64,000 nt of DNA from Flagellimonas sp. CMM7 (GTDB lineage: Bacteria; Bacteroidota; Bacteroidia; Flavobacteriales; Flavobacteriaceae): assembly GCF_021390195.1 (NCBI RefSeq), contig NZ_CP090003.1, positions 2,096,001-2,160,000 on the forward strand, written 5' to 3'. Each line of letters opens with the position of its first letter. The stretch's first letter is position 1. A program made the position numbers and the translations under genes. The notes under the pieces are model-generated. The model was not told where the DNA came from. It saw only the letters and a program-made list of their open reading frames with translations, and did no database searches. This document shows positions 35,816 to 45,309 of the stretch, piece by piece.

Positions 35816-36711
35816 TACCAATCCTTCTCGTTTTTAATTTTTTTGCCCTTAACCTTTTTGGCTTCCATTTTTTCTTGAACTTTCTTTTCTTCGTTTTGCA
35901 TTGCCTCTAACAAATTTTGAATCTGCTGTTTAGAAAGTTGATTTGGTCTTGGTTGCTGTTTTTGTTCTTCGGGCTGATCCCCTTCATTAGGCTTTTTTTC
36001 CTGTTCTTTCTTTTTATCTCCGTCCCCTTCTTTGTTCTCTTCGGGCTTGTCTTCTCCATTATCACCCTCATCGCCTTTATCCTTGTTTTCATCTTCATTC
36101 TGCTCTCCTTCATTATCTTTTTTGTTATCTCCTTCGTCGTTCTGGTCCTTATTCTTATCCTTTTCGTCCTCTTGGTCTTGCTTATCCTTGTTATCGTCGT
36201 TTTGGTCGTTTTTCTGTTCGTCCTGTTGCTTTTTTAGCATTTCTTTAGCCAATGCCAAATTGTAACGGGTCTCTTCGTCCGAAGGATTATTTCTTAATGC
36301 TTCTTTATAGGCCTCAACCGCTTTTTGGTATTCTTTATTTTTCATGAAAACATTGCCCATGTTATGAAAAGACTTGTGTTTATCTGGCTTTTCAGAAGCG
36401 GTTTCACCGGCTTGTTTAAATCGACCAAAAGCTTCTCCGTAGCTTTCCCTATTATAATAAGCCGTGCCAAGATTAAATGGGGCCACGGCGTTTTCACCAC
36501 TTTTGGAAATAGCTCTTCTATAATCAGATTCCGCTGTGGTAAAATCGTTTTCGGTTAATTGTTTATTTGCCTCCCACGTAAGGTTCGTAGATGTTTTAAG
36601 AGCCTTTTCGGCCTCTTTTGCCACTTCCGTTTCATCCTGCGCTTGTGTGGTGAATCCAACAAAAAGTAGCAGGGCAAACATCAACCCTATCTTATGCATT
36701 TTCATGTTCAT
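35815..36711 (-). CDS. batC: BatC: TPR protein with an acidic low-complexity region
   Basis: A 298-residue protein: signal peptide (1-24), TPR repeats (about 40-150, including the YNRESYGEAFGRFKQAGE and NKEYQKAVEAYKEALRNNPS units), then about 100 residues of Lys/Asp/Glu/Asn/Gln-rich repeats (DEKDKNKDQNDEGDN and similar) and a basic C-terminus. The low-complexity region yields long antisense frames, which are not genes. The start overlaps the batB end by 20 bp. Confidence 0.86.
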   Translation of the reverse strand: MNMKMHKIGLMFALLLFVGFTTQAQDETEVAKEAEKALKTSTNLTWEANKQLTENDFTTAESDYRRAISKSGENAVAPFNLGTAYYNRESYGEAFGRFKQAGETASEKPDKHKSFHNMGNVFMKNKEYQKAVEAYKEALRNNPSDEETRYNLALAKEMLKKQQDEQKNDQNDDNKDKQDQEDEKDKNKDQNDEGDNKKDNEGEQNEDENKDKGDEGDNGEDKPEENKEGDGDKKKEQEKKPNEGDQPEEQKQQPRPNQLSKQQIQNLLEAMQNEEKKVQEKMEAKKVKGKKIKNEKDW

Positions 36712-37738
36712 TAAAAAGATTAAGTTTTTTCAACCATTTTGTTTTTCTGTCCAGAAGGAAGATATCCAAAAATAAAAATAAAAACCCCAAGCCCAAGAAC
36801 CATTGAAACTGGTCTTTGTACTCAGCAAATTGCTTGGCTTCAAATTCTTTCTTATCCATCTGGTTCAATTGTTCCTTAATATATTCAACGGCATTTTCTG
36901 TATTAGATCCATCAATATACTCCCCATTGCCTTCACTTGCTATTTCTGACAGGACAGATTCATTTAGTTTAGTGATTACCACTTCACCTTTGTTGTCTTT
37001 TTTTAAGCTTTCAACGACACCGTTCCTTTTAATTGGAATTGGTGAACCTTTTGGTTTTCCAACACCAATGGTAAAAATGCGAATACCATTGTTTGAAGCG
37101 TTTTCAACGGCATCAATTGTGGTTCGTTCAGAATGATCTTCTCCATCCGAAACAATGAAAAGTACTCTATTGGTCTGCTCGGTATCATCATAATAGGTAC
37201 TAGCCAAATCTATGGCGGCGTTGATAGCAGTTCCTTGGGATGAAAGCATATTGGTATTCATACTTTGCAAGAACATTTTGGCCGCACCGTAATCTGTGGT
37301 AATAGGTAATTGAGGGTAGGCCTGCCCGGCATAGGCAATAATACCAATCCGGTCACTGGCCAGTTGATTTATTATTTCCGAAATCAACCTTTTTGACTTC
37401 TCCAAGCGGTTTGGCGCAATATCTTCGGCCAACATACTTTTGGAAACATCCAAGGCAAAAACAATGTCCACGCCTTCACGCTGGACCGTTTCAAGTTTGG
37501 TCCCAATCTTAGGGTTGACAAGTCCAATTATTAGGAAAGTCAATCCCAATAAAAGAAGTATCAGTTTTAAGGCAGATTTGAAGCTGGATCTATTTGGGGC
37601 TAACCTTCTCAATAATTTATAATCTGCAAAATGACGCTGGGTTCTTTTTTTCCAAACCTGAAGAAAGAAAAATGCCAAAACCATTACCGGGATAATGGCA
37701 AGCAGATAGAAATACATTTTTTCGTCAAGTTGAATCAT
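36692..37738 (-). CDS. batB: BatB: VWA-domain membrane protein
   Basis: A 348-residue protein with two N-terminal hydrophobic segments (about 8-28 and 55-75), a von Willebrand A domain (about 88-285) with MIDAS motif DVSKS (Asp97, Ser99, Ser101), and a C-terminal transmembrane helix (about 312-332). It is the second VWA protein of the Bat operon. It ends 20 bp inside batC and starts 9 bp after batA. Confidence 0.9.
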   Translation of the reverse strand: MIQLDEKMYFYLLAIIPVMVLAFFFLQVWKKRTQRHFADYKLLRRLAPNRSSFKSALKLILLLLGLTFLIIGLVNPKIGTKLETVQREGVDIVFALDVSKSMLAEDIAPNRLEKSKRLISEIINQLASDRIGIIAYAGQAYPQLPITTDYGAAKMFLQSMNTNMLSSQGTAINAAIDLASTYYDDTEQTNRVLFIVSDGEDHSERTTIDAVENASNNGIRIFTIGVGKPKGSPIPIKRNGVVESLKKDNKGEVVITKLNESVLSEIASEGNGEYIDGSNTENAVEYIKEQLNQMDKKEFEAKQFAEYKDQFQWFLGLGFLFLFLDIFLLDRKTKWLKKLNLFNEHENA

Positions 37739-37747
37739 TCTTCCTTT

Positions 37748-38746
37748 TTAAATAAAACTTTTAAAAATGGAGTTGCGAAGTCCCCACTCCAACAACAGCA
37801 AAGCCCCTGCCAAAAATATCAATGGCCTAAACTTTTCTTCATATTTATAGTACTTAAACTCTTCAATTTCAGTTTTTTCCAGTTTATTGATTTCGTCATA
37901 GATTTCCTCCAACTTTTCATTATCGGTAGCCCTGAAATACTTTCCACCCGTGGCCTTGGCAATTTCTTGTAGTAACTTTTCATCGATTTCTACTTGACGC
38001 ATTCCAAACCTGAAAGTACCATCTCGGTTATAGGCAACCGGTGACAGTGCATTGCCATTGGTTCCCAAACCTATTGTGTATGTTTTTATACCAAATTCCA
38101 CGGCTAAATCGGCAGCAGTATTAGGTTCAATAAAACCTGAGTTGTTTACACCATCGGTCAACAGAATAATGACCTTGCTGATAGCTTTGCTTTCTTTTAA
38201 TCTATTTACAGATGTTGCTAACCCCATACCAATTGCTGTACCATCTTCAAGCTCGCCATAGGTAATCTCTTTAAGGGCTCTCAAGACAATAGACTTGTCA
38301 CTCGTTATTGGGGTTTTGGTATAACTTTCTCCAGCATAACCTACTAGTCCGATACGATCGTTAGGTCGCTGTTGAATAAAATCTCCAGCAACTTCTTTAA
38401 GTGCAGAAAGCCTATCTGGTTTTAGGTCACGGGCCAACATACTTGAAGATACATCTATTGCCATAACAATATCTATACCCTTTGTGGTTTTGGTTCTGGT
38501 GGAAATGTCTTCCGTTTGAGGTCTTGCCAAAGCGGTAATAATAGCGGCAAGAGCCAATAGTCTTATGATAAAAAGAACAGGTTTTAATTTGGAAGCCAAA
38601 CTGCTAACCGAAAATCCTTTTATACTAGAAATCTTAAGAGATGCAAGCTCATCTTTTCGTTTGAAAAAATACCATAGCAAAGCCAGAGGAAGCAGAAGGA
38701 GCAACCAAAAAAACTGAGGATTTGCAAATTCTATATTTTCAAACAT
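37748..38746 (-). CDS. batA: BatA: VWA-domain membrane protein
   Basis: A 332-residue protein of the same layout as BatB: hydrophobic segments (about 10-28 and 55-75), VWA domain with MIDAS DVSSS (Asp98, Ser100, Ser102), and a C-terminal transmembrane helix (about 308-326). The start directly follows the stop of the previous gene with no gap. Confidence 0.9.
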   Translation of the reverse strand: MFENIEFANPQFFWLLLLLPLALLWYFFKRKDELASLKISSIKGFSVSSLASKLKPVLFIIRLLALAAIITALARPQTEDISTRTKTTKGIDIVMAIDVSSSMLARDLKPDRLSALKEVAGDFIQQRPNDRIGLVGYAGESYTKTPITSDKSIVLRALKEITYGELEDGTAIGMGLATSVNRLKESKAISKVIILLTDGVNNSGFIEPNTAADLAVEFGIKTYTIGLGTNGNALSPVAYNRDGTFRFGMRQVEIDEKLLQEIAKATGGKYFRATDNEKLEEIYDEINKLEKTEIEEFKYYKYEEKFRPLIFLAGALLLLEWGLRNSIFKSFI

Positions 38747-40405
38747 TTAGGTCTGTGTTTTTACGTCTAGGTTGCTCAATATTCTACTCACTATCTGTTC
38801 TGCGTAATCATCGCCATTTTCCCAGGTAATAATCACTTGTTGCATGAACCCTTTTCCTCCAAAGGAAAGAATGGTATACTTTGCTTTTTTTGATTTATTG
38901 TTGAGAGGGTTTTCAAAATTTCCAGTACCAAATGTCTTTAGGCCTTGTACACCAGATTTTGTGGTAAACTCTTCCTGTTTGGTAATAATATTTTTTACGC
39001 CCAAAGTTTCAAATGTGCCTAAAGTGGACCCTATTGCTGCCTCAAAGTCAGGTTCTGTTTGTTCCTTATAGGTAACGGAACTGGTTGCTACAGAGAAGAT
39101 TCCCACATAGCTTCCATAAGCGAAAGTTTGTAATTCTTGAATCAACTCCTGAGCTTCTGGAGGCAATTCTACCTCTTGTCTAATGAGCACATCAGGTGTT
39201 TCAATTTCAATAGGAGGATACCCATAAGAACTTGACACCCATTCGCCCTCTAATAATTCTTTTGTTGGATAACCAAAAACAGTGTCCTTGACTTCCTTGA
39301 AGCCATAGTAAGCAATGGAAAACGCACTTCCCAACAATAGGACTCCTGCAAAAATAGCTGCTGCCCAATAGATTTTCTTACGCTGTTTTTTCTTGGCCAG
39401 CTCTTCTAGATATTCCTCGGTTTGACGTAATTCTTCTTCAGTGGGCTCTGGCAAGGCATCATGGGTCTTGACCACTATTTGCTCTACCAATTTTCTGTCT
39501 CGTTCCGCTATCGAGGTGGAAGGTTTAGATTTGGCAAATTTTACTAAATCCGCAGTTTGCAATATATTCTGAAACTGAGTTAAGGTTTCGTCTTCCAATT
39601 TTAACTCTCCAGCGTCTTTAAGCATTTCAAGCTTGGCAATTAATTGACCTGTTGTGCTTTCCAAAGCAGAAACGTTAACGTCTTCTTCCAAATATGAGCG
39701 TACGATGTCCGTTAACTCAGAATAGTATTTTTTGTATTCATCTTGAATTAGATATTTGGAGTTTTCTAATTTCTTAAGTTCCAATAGTGCTCGGTCATAT
39801 GGAGGAAGCAATGCCACCTTTTCTTCTTCCGTGAGCGGTTTTTTTCTAAGAAAGAACCAATAGACCAAACCTCCTGCCACCAATAATCCTAGAACAATCC
39901 AAAGCAACATTCTCCAAATTTTGGCATTGCTTTTTTCCACCTCTATTAAAGGCTTTATATCAAACATTTTTTGTTTGGTGGTGTCTACGACAACATCAGC
40001 TACTTTTATTTGAAAAGAATCGGTGAAAAAAGGTTGTTCATTTATTGCCACTCTTTGCGGCGGAATAGTGTATGCGCCACTATCAAATTGGGTGAGTGCA
40101 TAGATGCGTTGAAGGGTAACTTTATTCTTATTTTTAACCGTGTCCATCATTATTGCTTCAACACTTTCCAAAGGAGAAAATGTCTGTCCCTCAGGAAAAT
40201 GAACAATATCTGTAGAATCGGTTTCAACAGTAATTTTGTATTTAATCTGTTCTCCTATTTTGATGGAGGTAGTATCTATTTCAGAGGATACTCTTGATTG
40301 GGCAAACGAGAGTTGCGAACATATTAAGACTATTAGAAAGAAAAGATTTCTAATTCCCAAATGGCCCCAAACCTGTATGTTTAACCTGCTATTTTCTCGT
40401 TTCAT
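38747..40405 (-). CDS. Bat-operon membrane protein (BatD-like N-terminus)
   Basis: A 552-residue protein with a signal peptide (about 17-36), a beta-rich domain of BatD type (about 37-150), one transmembrane helix (about 163-188), a cytoplasmic helical part (about 190-340), a second hydrophobic helix (about 345-365) and a C-terminal domain (about 380-552) containing ATSSVTYKEQTEPDFEAAIG. Proteins of this type occupy this place in many Bacteroidota Bat operons, but their function is unknown. The stop abuts batA and the start overlaps the DUF58 stop by one base (TAATG). Confidence 0.7.
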   Translation of the reverse strand: MKRENSRLNIQVWGHLGIRNLFFLIVLICSQLSFAQSRVSSEIDTTSIKIGEQIKYKITVETDSTDIVHFPEGQTFSPLESVEAIMMDTVKNKNKVTLQRIYALTQFDSGAYTIPPQRVAINEQPFFTDSFQIKVADVVVDTTKQKMFDIKPLIEVEKSNAKIWRMLLWIVLGLLVAGGLVYWFFLRKKPLTEEEKVALLPPYDRALLELKKLENSKYLIQDEYKKYYSELTDIVRSYLEEDVNVSALESTTGQLIAKLEMLKDAGELKLEDETLTQFQNILQTADLVKFAKSKPSTSIAERDRKLVEQIVVKTHDALPEPTEEELRQTEEYLEELAKKKQRKKIYWAAAIFAGVLLLGSAFSIAYYGFKEVKDTVFGYPTKELLEGEWVSSSYGYPPIEIETPDVLIRQEVELPPEAQELIQELQTFAYGSYVGIFSVATSSVTYKEQTEPDFEAAIGSTLGTFETLGVKNIITKQEEFTTKSGVQGLKTFGTGNFENPLNNKSKKAKYTILSFGGKGFMQQVIITWENGDDYAEQIVSRILSNLDVKTQT

Positions 40406-41271
40406 TATCCTCTACGTTTAAAATAGCCCAACAACTTTTTTACGTAGCTCTGATCTACTCGGCAATGTATTACACCACAACCAGATTTGGTAAAAGAATC
40501 AGAAAAGTAATTCACCTTGTCTTTATGGAATTGACCATATGCTGCACGCACTTTTTTAGATCTTGTGTTTACCAATTGCAGTGTTCCTGTTTCCGCATCT
40601 TGCATTTGTACCATTCCTAAATTTGGAATGGATTCTTCACGCTCATCAAAAATCCTAATACCTGTTACATCATGCTTATTGCCAACAATACGCAAGGTAT
40701 TATCATATTCGTCGGAGATAAAATCTGACAATACAAAAACAATTGCTTTTTTCTTCATCACATTGGTGAGAAACTTTAGCGCTTCCGCAATATTGGTCTG
40801 ACTGCTTTTAGGCTTAAATTCCAACAACTCTCGTATAATGCGCAAAACATGACCTTTTCCCTTTTTTGGAGGGATGTATAATTCCACTTCGTCAGAAAAT
40901 AAAATCAACCCTACTTTATCATTGTTCTGTAGGGCAGAAAAAGCTAGGGTGGCGGAGATTTCCGTAATCACCTCTTTTTTAAATTGATTGGTAGTTCCAA
41001 AAAGCTCGGAACCACTAACATCAACCATCAACATCATGGTCAACTCTCTCTCTTCCTCAAAAACTTTTACGTAAGGCTCATTGTAGCGTGCGGTAACATT
41101 CCAGTCAATACTTCTAACATCATCCCCAAATTGATATTGACGAACTTCGCTAAAAGTCATACCTCTTCCTTTAAAGGTGGAATGGTATTCCCCACCAAAA
41201 ATATGGTCGGAAAGACGTCTTGTCTTTATCTCAATTTTACGTACTTTCTTAAGTAATTCTTTTGTATCCAT
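40405..41271 (-). CDS. DUF58 domain protein
   Basis: A 288-residue DUF58 protein. The signature DDVRSIDWNVTARYNEPYVK (about residues 50-69) and a degenerate VWA-like fold (MMLMVDVSGS) are clear. DUF58 proteins accompany MoxR ATPases and VWA proteins and are thought to help assemble envelope complexes. It lies 92 bp after moxR on the same strand. Confidence 0.9.
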   Translation of the reverse strand: MDTKELLKKVRKIEIKTRRLSDHIFGGEYHSTFKGRGMTFSEVRQYQFGDDVRSIDWNVTARYNEPYVKVFEEERELTMMLMVDVSGSELFGTTNQFKKEVITEISATLAFSALQNNDKVGLILFSDEVELYIPPKKGKGHVLRIIRELLEFKPKSSQTNIAEALKFLTNVMKKKAIVFVLSDFISDEYDNTLRIVGNKHDVTGIRIFDEREESIPNLGMVQMQDAETGTLQLVNTRSKKVRAAYGQFHKDKVNYFSDSFTKSGCGVIHCRVDQSYVKKLLGYFKRRG

Positions 41272-41289
41272 CTGTAAGCAAACAGTGTT

Positions 41290-41360
41290 TAGCTGTCAGT
41301 ATTTAGTGATGGTAGGTTATTTTTGAGGATACCACCGATCGCAACTGCCAACTGCTGACT
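41290..41360. repeat. Imperfect hairpin or degenerate REP-like repeat between moxR and DUF58 gene
   Basis: GTCAG (41295-41299) and CTGAC (41355-41359) bracket a stretch with inner GGTA/TACC pairing and the partial repeat AACTGCCAACTGC. It looks like the decayed intergenic hairpins seen in some flavobacteria. Support is weak. Confidence 0.25.
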
Positions 41361-41363
41361 TTT

Positions 41364-42365
41364 CTAGGGTACTTCTACCTCGTTGACAATCTTGTTTATG
41401 ATTTCCTCGGAAGTAATATTCTCAGCTTCAGCTTCATAGGTTATTCCAATACGATGCCTAAGCACATCATGAACGACGGCTCTTACATCTTCTGGAACAA
41501 CGTATCCTCTTCTTTTAATAAATGCATAGCACTTGGAAGCGTTCGCCAAATTGATACTTCCCCTTGGGGAGGCACCAAAACTGATTAGGGGTTTTAGATT
41601 TTCAAGGTTGTACTTTTCGGGATATCTGGTAGCGAATACCAAATCCAATATATATTTTTCTATTTTTTCATCCATATAAACCTCACGAACAGCTTTTTGG
41701 GCACTTAAAATCTGCTTTAAGGTGACAACTGGTTTTATAGGCTCATTGGCGTCACTTAGATTTTGACGCATGATGAGTTGTTCTTCATTAAGTTTTGGAT
41801 AGTCTATAACTGTTTTCAACATAAAACGATCCACCTGTGCTTCCGGCAAAGGATAGGTTCCTTCTTGTTCAACAGGGTTTTGGGTAGCCATTACCAAAAA
41901 CGGAGCCTCCAATTTAAAAGTCTCATCTCCTATGGTTACTTGTCTCTCCTGCATGGCCTCAAGCAATGCAGATTGTACTTTTGCTGGAGCTCTGTTAATC
42001 TCATCTGCCAAAACAAAATTTGCAAAAATAGGTCCCTTTTTAATTGAAAAATCATTTTCCTTCATATTGTAGATTAAGGTTCCTACAACATCTGCGGGCA
42101 AAAGATCTGGTGTAAACTGGATTCTGCTAAAATCCCCTTTTACGGCTTTTGCCAAAGTATTAATAGCTAATGTTTTTGCTAGTCCCGGAACACCTTCCAA
42201 AAGAATATGGCCTTGACCCAAAAGACCGATTAACAGTCTTTCCACCATATGCCTTTGACCAACAATCGCTTTGTTCATCTCAAGCGTAAGCAAGTCAATA
42301 AAAGCACTTTCCTTGGCAATTTTTTCATTCACAGCACTAATATCAATAGTAGTGTTTTCTTCCAT
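41364..42365 (-). CDS. MoxR-family AAA+ ATPase
   Basis: A 333-residue AAA+ protein. Walker A is GVPGLAKT (58-65), Walker B is VLADEINRAPAK, sensor 1 is LVMATQNP, and the C-terminal lid helices contain SFGASPRGSINL. It is the first gene of the Bat operon and should act as a chaperone-like ATPase for the VWA partners. No strong promoter is seen; TTG-N19-TAACATTA on the minus strand upstream is a poor match. Confidence 0.94.
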   Translation of the reverse strand: MEENTTIDISAVNEKIAKESAFIDLLTLEMNKAIVGQRHMVERLLIGLLGQGHILLEGVPGLAKTLAINTLAKAVKGDFSRIQFTPDLLPADVVGTLIYNMKENDFSIKKGPIFANFVLADEINRAPAKVQSALLEAMQERQVTIGDETFKLEAPFLVMATQNPVEQEGTYPLPEAQVDRFMLKTVIDYPKLNEEQLIMRQNLSDANEPIKPVVTLKQILSAQKAVREVYMDEKIEKYILDLVFATRYPEKYNLENLKPLISFGASPRGSINLANASKCYAFIKRRGYVVPEDVRAVVHDVLRHRIGITYEAEAENITSEEIINKIVNEVEVP

Positions 42366-42523
42366 ATAAACTTTTATCGTAATGTGTTAATGTTAGTGTT
42401 TTTTCTACGAAGTGCAAAATGAAAATTAATTTAAAATCCGTCTGTTAATTAATGGTTAAAAAAAACGCGGAACCCCCAGTTTTGTGAAGTATTTAAGGGT
42501 TTAATTTTATACTTTCACTCTAT

Positions 42524-43396
42524 ATGCAATATACAGATTATTATTCCAGAATTATAGCAGGGGCTATGACCTGGGGAAGTTGGGGTAAAAAACTCCCCAA
42601 AAACGAGATGATTGATTTAATGCTCCATTGCATAGAAAATGGTCTTACAACTTTTGATCATGCTGATATTTATGGAGATTATGGCACTGAATCTGATTTT
42701 GGCAAAGCGTATGCTGAAAGCGGAATAGAGAGATCAAGCATTCAATTGATTTCCAAATGTGGAATTCAAATGACTTCCGGGAGAGACAATCGGTTGGGCC
42801 ATTATGAATACAACAAAGAATATATTATTTGGTCTGCAGAAGAATCCCTTAAAAAGTTGAATACTGAGTATTTGGATTTGTTATTGTTGCACAGACCGAG
42901 TCCTCTAATGGAACCTTTTGAAATTGCGGAAGCGATTAATCACCTGTTGGAAAGCGGTAAAATAAAACAGTTTGGGGTATCTAATTTTACACCATCACAA
43001 ATATCCATGCTTGAAAAGGCAATCCCTGTTTTGGGCAACCAAGTTGAATTTTCCTTGTCGCATGATGCCCCAATATATGATGGCACATTTGATGATTGCA
43101 TAGCAAACAGAAGAATGGCTATGGCTTGGAGTCCGTTGGGAAGTGTTTATAGAGAGGACAATGAGCAAACAAAAAGAATAAAGAAAACAATTGCGATTCT
43201 TGCAGAGAAATATAAGGTAGAGGAGAGTCAGTTACTTTTGGCTTGGATTTTAAAACATCCGGCAAAGGTTCATCCTGTTATAGGAACAAGTAATAAAGAT
43301 AGGATTATCTTATCGGCAAAAGCAATGGAAATAAATTTGGAGTTACAAGATTGGTTCACGCTTTTGGCTTCAAGTCAGGGGCATCCCGTACCTTAA
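42524..43396 (+). CDS. Aldo/keto reductase
   Basis: A 290-residue NADPH-dependent aldo/keto reductase with the full catalytic tetrad Asp45 (FDHADIYG), Tyr50, Lys78 (ISKCG) and His123 (LLLHRPSP). It resembles the YdhF-type subgroup. Substrate unknown. The stop precedes the SDR start by 18 bp, and the AlbA_2 gene follows that, forming a three-gene operon. Confidence 0.9.
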   Translation: MQYTDYYSRIIAGAMTWGSWGKKLPKNEMIDLMLHCIENGLTTFDHADIYGDYGTESDFGKAYAESGIERSSIQLISKCGIQMTSGRDNRLGHYEYNKEYIIWSAEESLKKLNTEYLDLLLLHRPSPLMEPFEIAEAINHLLESGKIKQFGVSNFTPSQISMLEKAIPVLGNQVEFSLSHDAPIYDGTFDDCIANRRMAMAWSPLGSVYREDNEQTKRIKKTIAILAEKYKVEESQLLLAWILKHPAKVHPVIGTSNKDRIILSAKAMEINLELQDWFTLLASSQGHPVP

Positions 43397-43414
43397 AAAA
43401 GGAATAGTAAGAAT

Positions 43415-44176
43415 ATGGAAAAGACACAAACAGTTTTAGTTACTGGAGCAACTAGCGGTATAGGCAAAGCAACTGCAGAGTTATTAGCTAAGCATGGGTT
43501 TAATTTAATTCTTTGCGGACGTAGACAAGAAAGGTTGGATACCCTTCAAGAATATTTAGGAAGAAATACAGATGTTCATACCCTTAACTTTGACATAAGG
43601 GATAAAGAGGCTGTGTTTAAAGCTATTGAGACTTTGCCAGCTTCATTTTCCCAAATAGATGTCTTAATCAATAATGCAGGGAATGCACATGGTCTAGATA
43701 CCATTGATGAAGGAAGTTTGGACGATTGGGATGCCATGTTGGACATTAATGTAAAAGGCTTGTTATATGTTTCAAAAGCAATAGTGCCGCAAATGGTAAA
43801 GCGTAAATCTGGTCATATTGTAAATATAGGATCTACTGCGGGCAAAGAAGTATACCCCAAAGGGAACGTGTATTGCGCAAGCAAGCATGCCGTAGATGCT
43901 ATCAATCAAGGAATGCGATTGGATTTAAATGCCTATGGTATTAGAGTAGGAGCCATAAATCCAGGGTTGGTTGAGACAGAATTTAGTAATGTGCGTTTTA
44001 AGGGAGACTCGGATAGAGCTGAAAAAGTATATCAAGGATTTCAACCTCTAAAGCCAGGAGATATTGCGGATATTATACATTTTACCATTACCCGCCCTTA
44101 CCATGTCAACATTGCAGATTTAGTGGTTATGCCTACTGCGCAGGCCAGTAGTACCATTGTGAAGAAGGAGTTATGA
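43415..44176 (+). CDS. Short-chain dehydrogenase/reductase, YdfG-like
   Basis: A 253-residue SDR with the cofactor motif TGATSGIG (10-17), NNAG, catalytic Ser140, Tyr153 and Lys157 (YCASK). It is similar in pattern to YdfG-type NADP-dependent serine/3-hydroxy acid dehydrogenases. The stop overlaps the next gene start by four bases (ATGA at 44173-44176), implying coupled translation. Confidence 0.9.
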   Translation: MEKTQTVLVTGATSGIGKATAELLAKHGFNLILCGRRQERLDTLQEYLGRNTDVHTLNFDIRDKEAVFKAIETLPASFSQIDVLINNAGNAHGLDTIDEGSLDDWDAMLDINVKGLLYVSKAIVPQMVKRKSGHIVNIGSTAGKEVYPKGNVYCASKHAVDAINQGMRLDLNAYGIRVGAINPGLVETEFSNVRFKGDSDRAEKVYQGFQPLKPGDIADIIHFTITRPYHVNIADLVVMPTAQASSTIVKKEL

Positions 44177-45309
44177 TCAATAAACGCCTGCTGGTTAAGA
44201 ATCTTTTAGCGCATAATGATGAGAATAGTTTTTATGACAAAAAGAGATTTATATCCATAGGTGAAAAAGAAGGAAAAGCAAAGTTTTTAAAACACGTTTG
44301 CGCGCTGGCAAACAGCAATCCAATAAACAACTCTTTTATTGTAATAGGCGTTGAAGATGAGGATAATAAAATAGTTGGTGTTGATTTTTTTGATGATAGC
44401 AAGATTCAAAATTTGGTAAACGCGTATTTGGATAACCCACCCATTATTTCCTATGAAAACATACCTTTTCCGCATTTGCCCGAGGGCAAAGTAGTAGGCT
44501 TGGTCACTATAAAATCGAATGGAAAAATCTGTGCACTTCGAAAGAACATATGGAAATATTATGGAGGAGCGGTGTTCTTCAGGGAAGGAAGCATTAGTTT
44601 GCCCAAGGCCTTTGACATTGAGCTCAAGGATATTAATTCAGAGGCAGTTGCTACCATAGAACAACATGCTAGGAACAATATTGAATTGACTCTGGATGGG
44701 GTCATTAATTTCATCAATAGTAGACATGCAGACCTCACCAGCGATTATAAAGTGTTTAAAGAACAATTTGTGGTTTGCTGGGCGGGAAACAAGAAAAAAG
44801 TCAATAATAAGACCTACTATTCCAGAGTGGATATTGAATTAATTAATGAACAGGTGAAATTGTTTTATTCTGCACTGGATGAAATTACCATTACTTATGA
44901 TGATGATTCATTTAGTACTTTGGAATATGTGCAATTGGGATTGGGGTCACAACAAAAATATTATCCTTTGGAGCAGATGCTCATTACTTTTTCTGACAAT
45001 GGCAAATACACCATCAATAGTGAATTGATTTTTGAACCCCCTCAATATGATAAAAAGACTTTGCACCATGTTTTTAATACCAACAACACCCTATTGCAAA
45101 AGCTTGAAAAGAAAATCAAATTAAATAAAGCTGAGGAAATTGACCTAACACATTTGCCTGCCACCACTCTTATCTGTTATCTAAATGGATTTGAGGAAGC
45201 AAAAGAACAAATGGAACAAGCACGTGCATTATTGAAAATTGCTAATGAAAGGGTCTATACATCACTTAAAGAATCATTACGAATCTTAAGAAAAGTAAGG
45301 TACAACTAG
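44173..45309 (+). CDS. AlbA_2/Schlafen-type putative DNA-binding or ATP-binding protein
   Basis: A 378-residue protein whose N-terminal part (about 15-130) matches the AlbA_2 domain: EKEGKAKFLKHVCALANSN, then SFIVIGVEDEDNKIVGVDF. This domain occurs in putative DNA-binding regulators and Schlafen-like proteins. The C-terminal half has no domain I recognise; it ends in a helical segment (EEAKEQMEQARALLKIANE). Its place behind two oxidoreductases could mean an operon regulator, which is inference. It converges on the amylosucrase gene; both stop codons sit in one CTAG (45306-45309). Confidence 0.72.
   Translation: MINKRLLVKNLLAHNDENSFYDKKRFISIGEKEGKAKFLKHVCALANSNPINNSFIVIGVEDEDNKIVGVDFFDDSKIQNLVNAYLDNPPIISYENIPFPHLPEGKVVGLVTIKSNGKICALRKNIWKYYGGAVFFREGSISLPKAFDIELKDINSEAVATIEQHARNNIELTLDGVINFINSRHADLTSDYKVFKEQFVVCWAGNKKKVNNKTYYSRVDIELINEQVKLFYSALDEITITYDDDSFSTLEYVQLGLGSQQKYYPLEQMLITFSDNGKYTINSELIFEPPQYDKKTLHHVFNTNNTLLQKLEKKIKLNKAEEIDLTHLPATTLICYLNGFEEAKEQMEQARALLKIANERVYTSLKESLRILRKVRYN

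Noticed and set aside
35917..36265. Hydrophobic antisense frames within batC
   Set aside because: They arise from the Lys/Asp/Glu/Asn-rich low-complexity codons read on the other strand.
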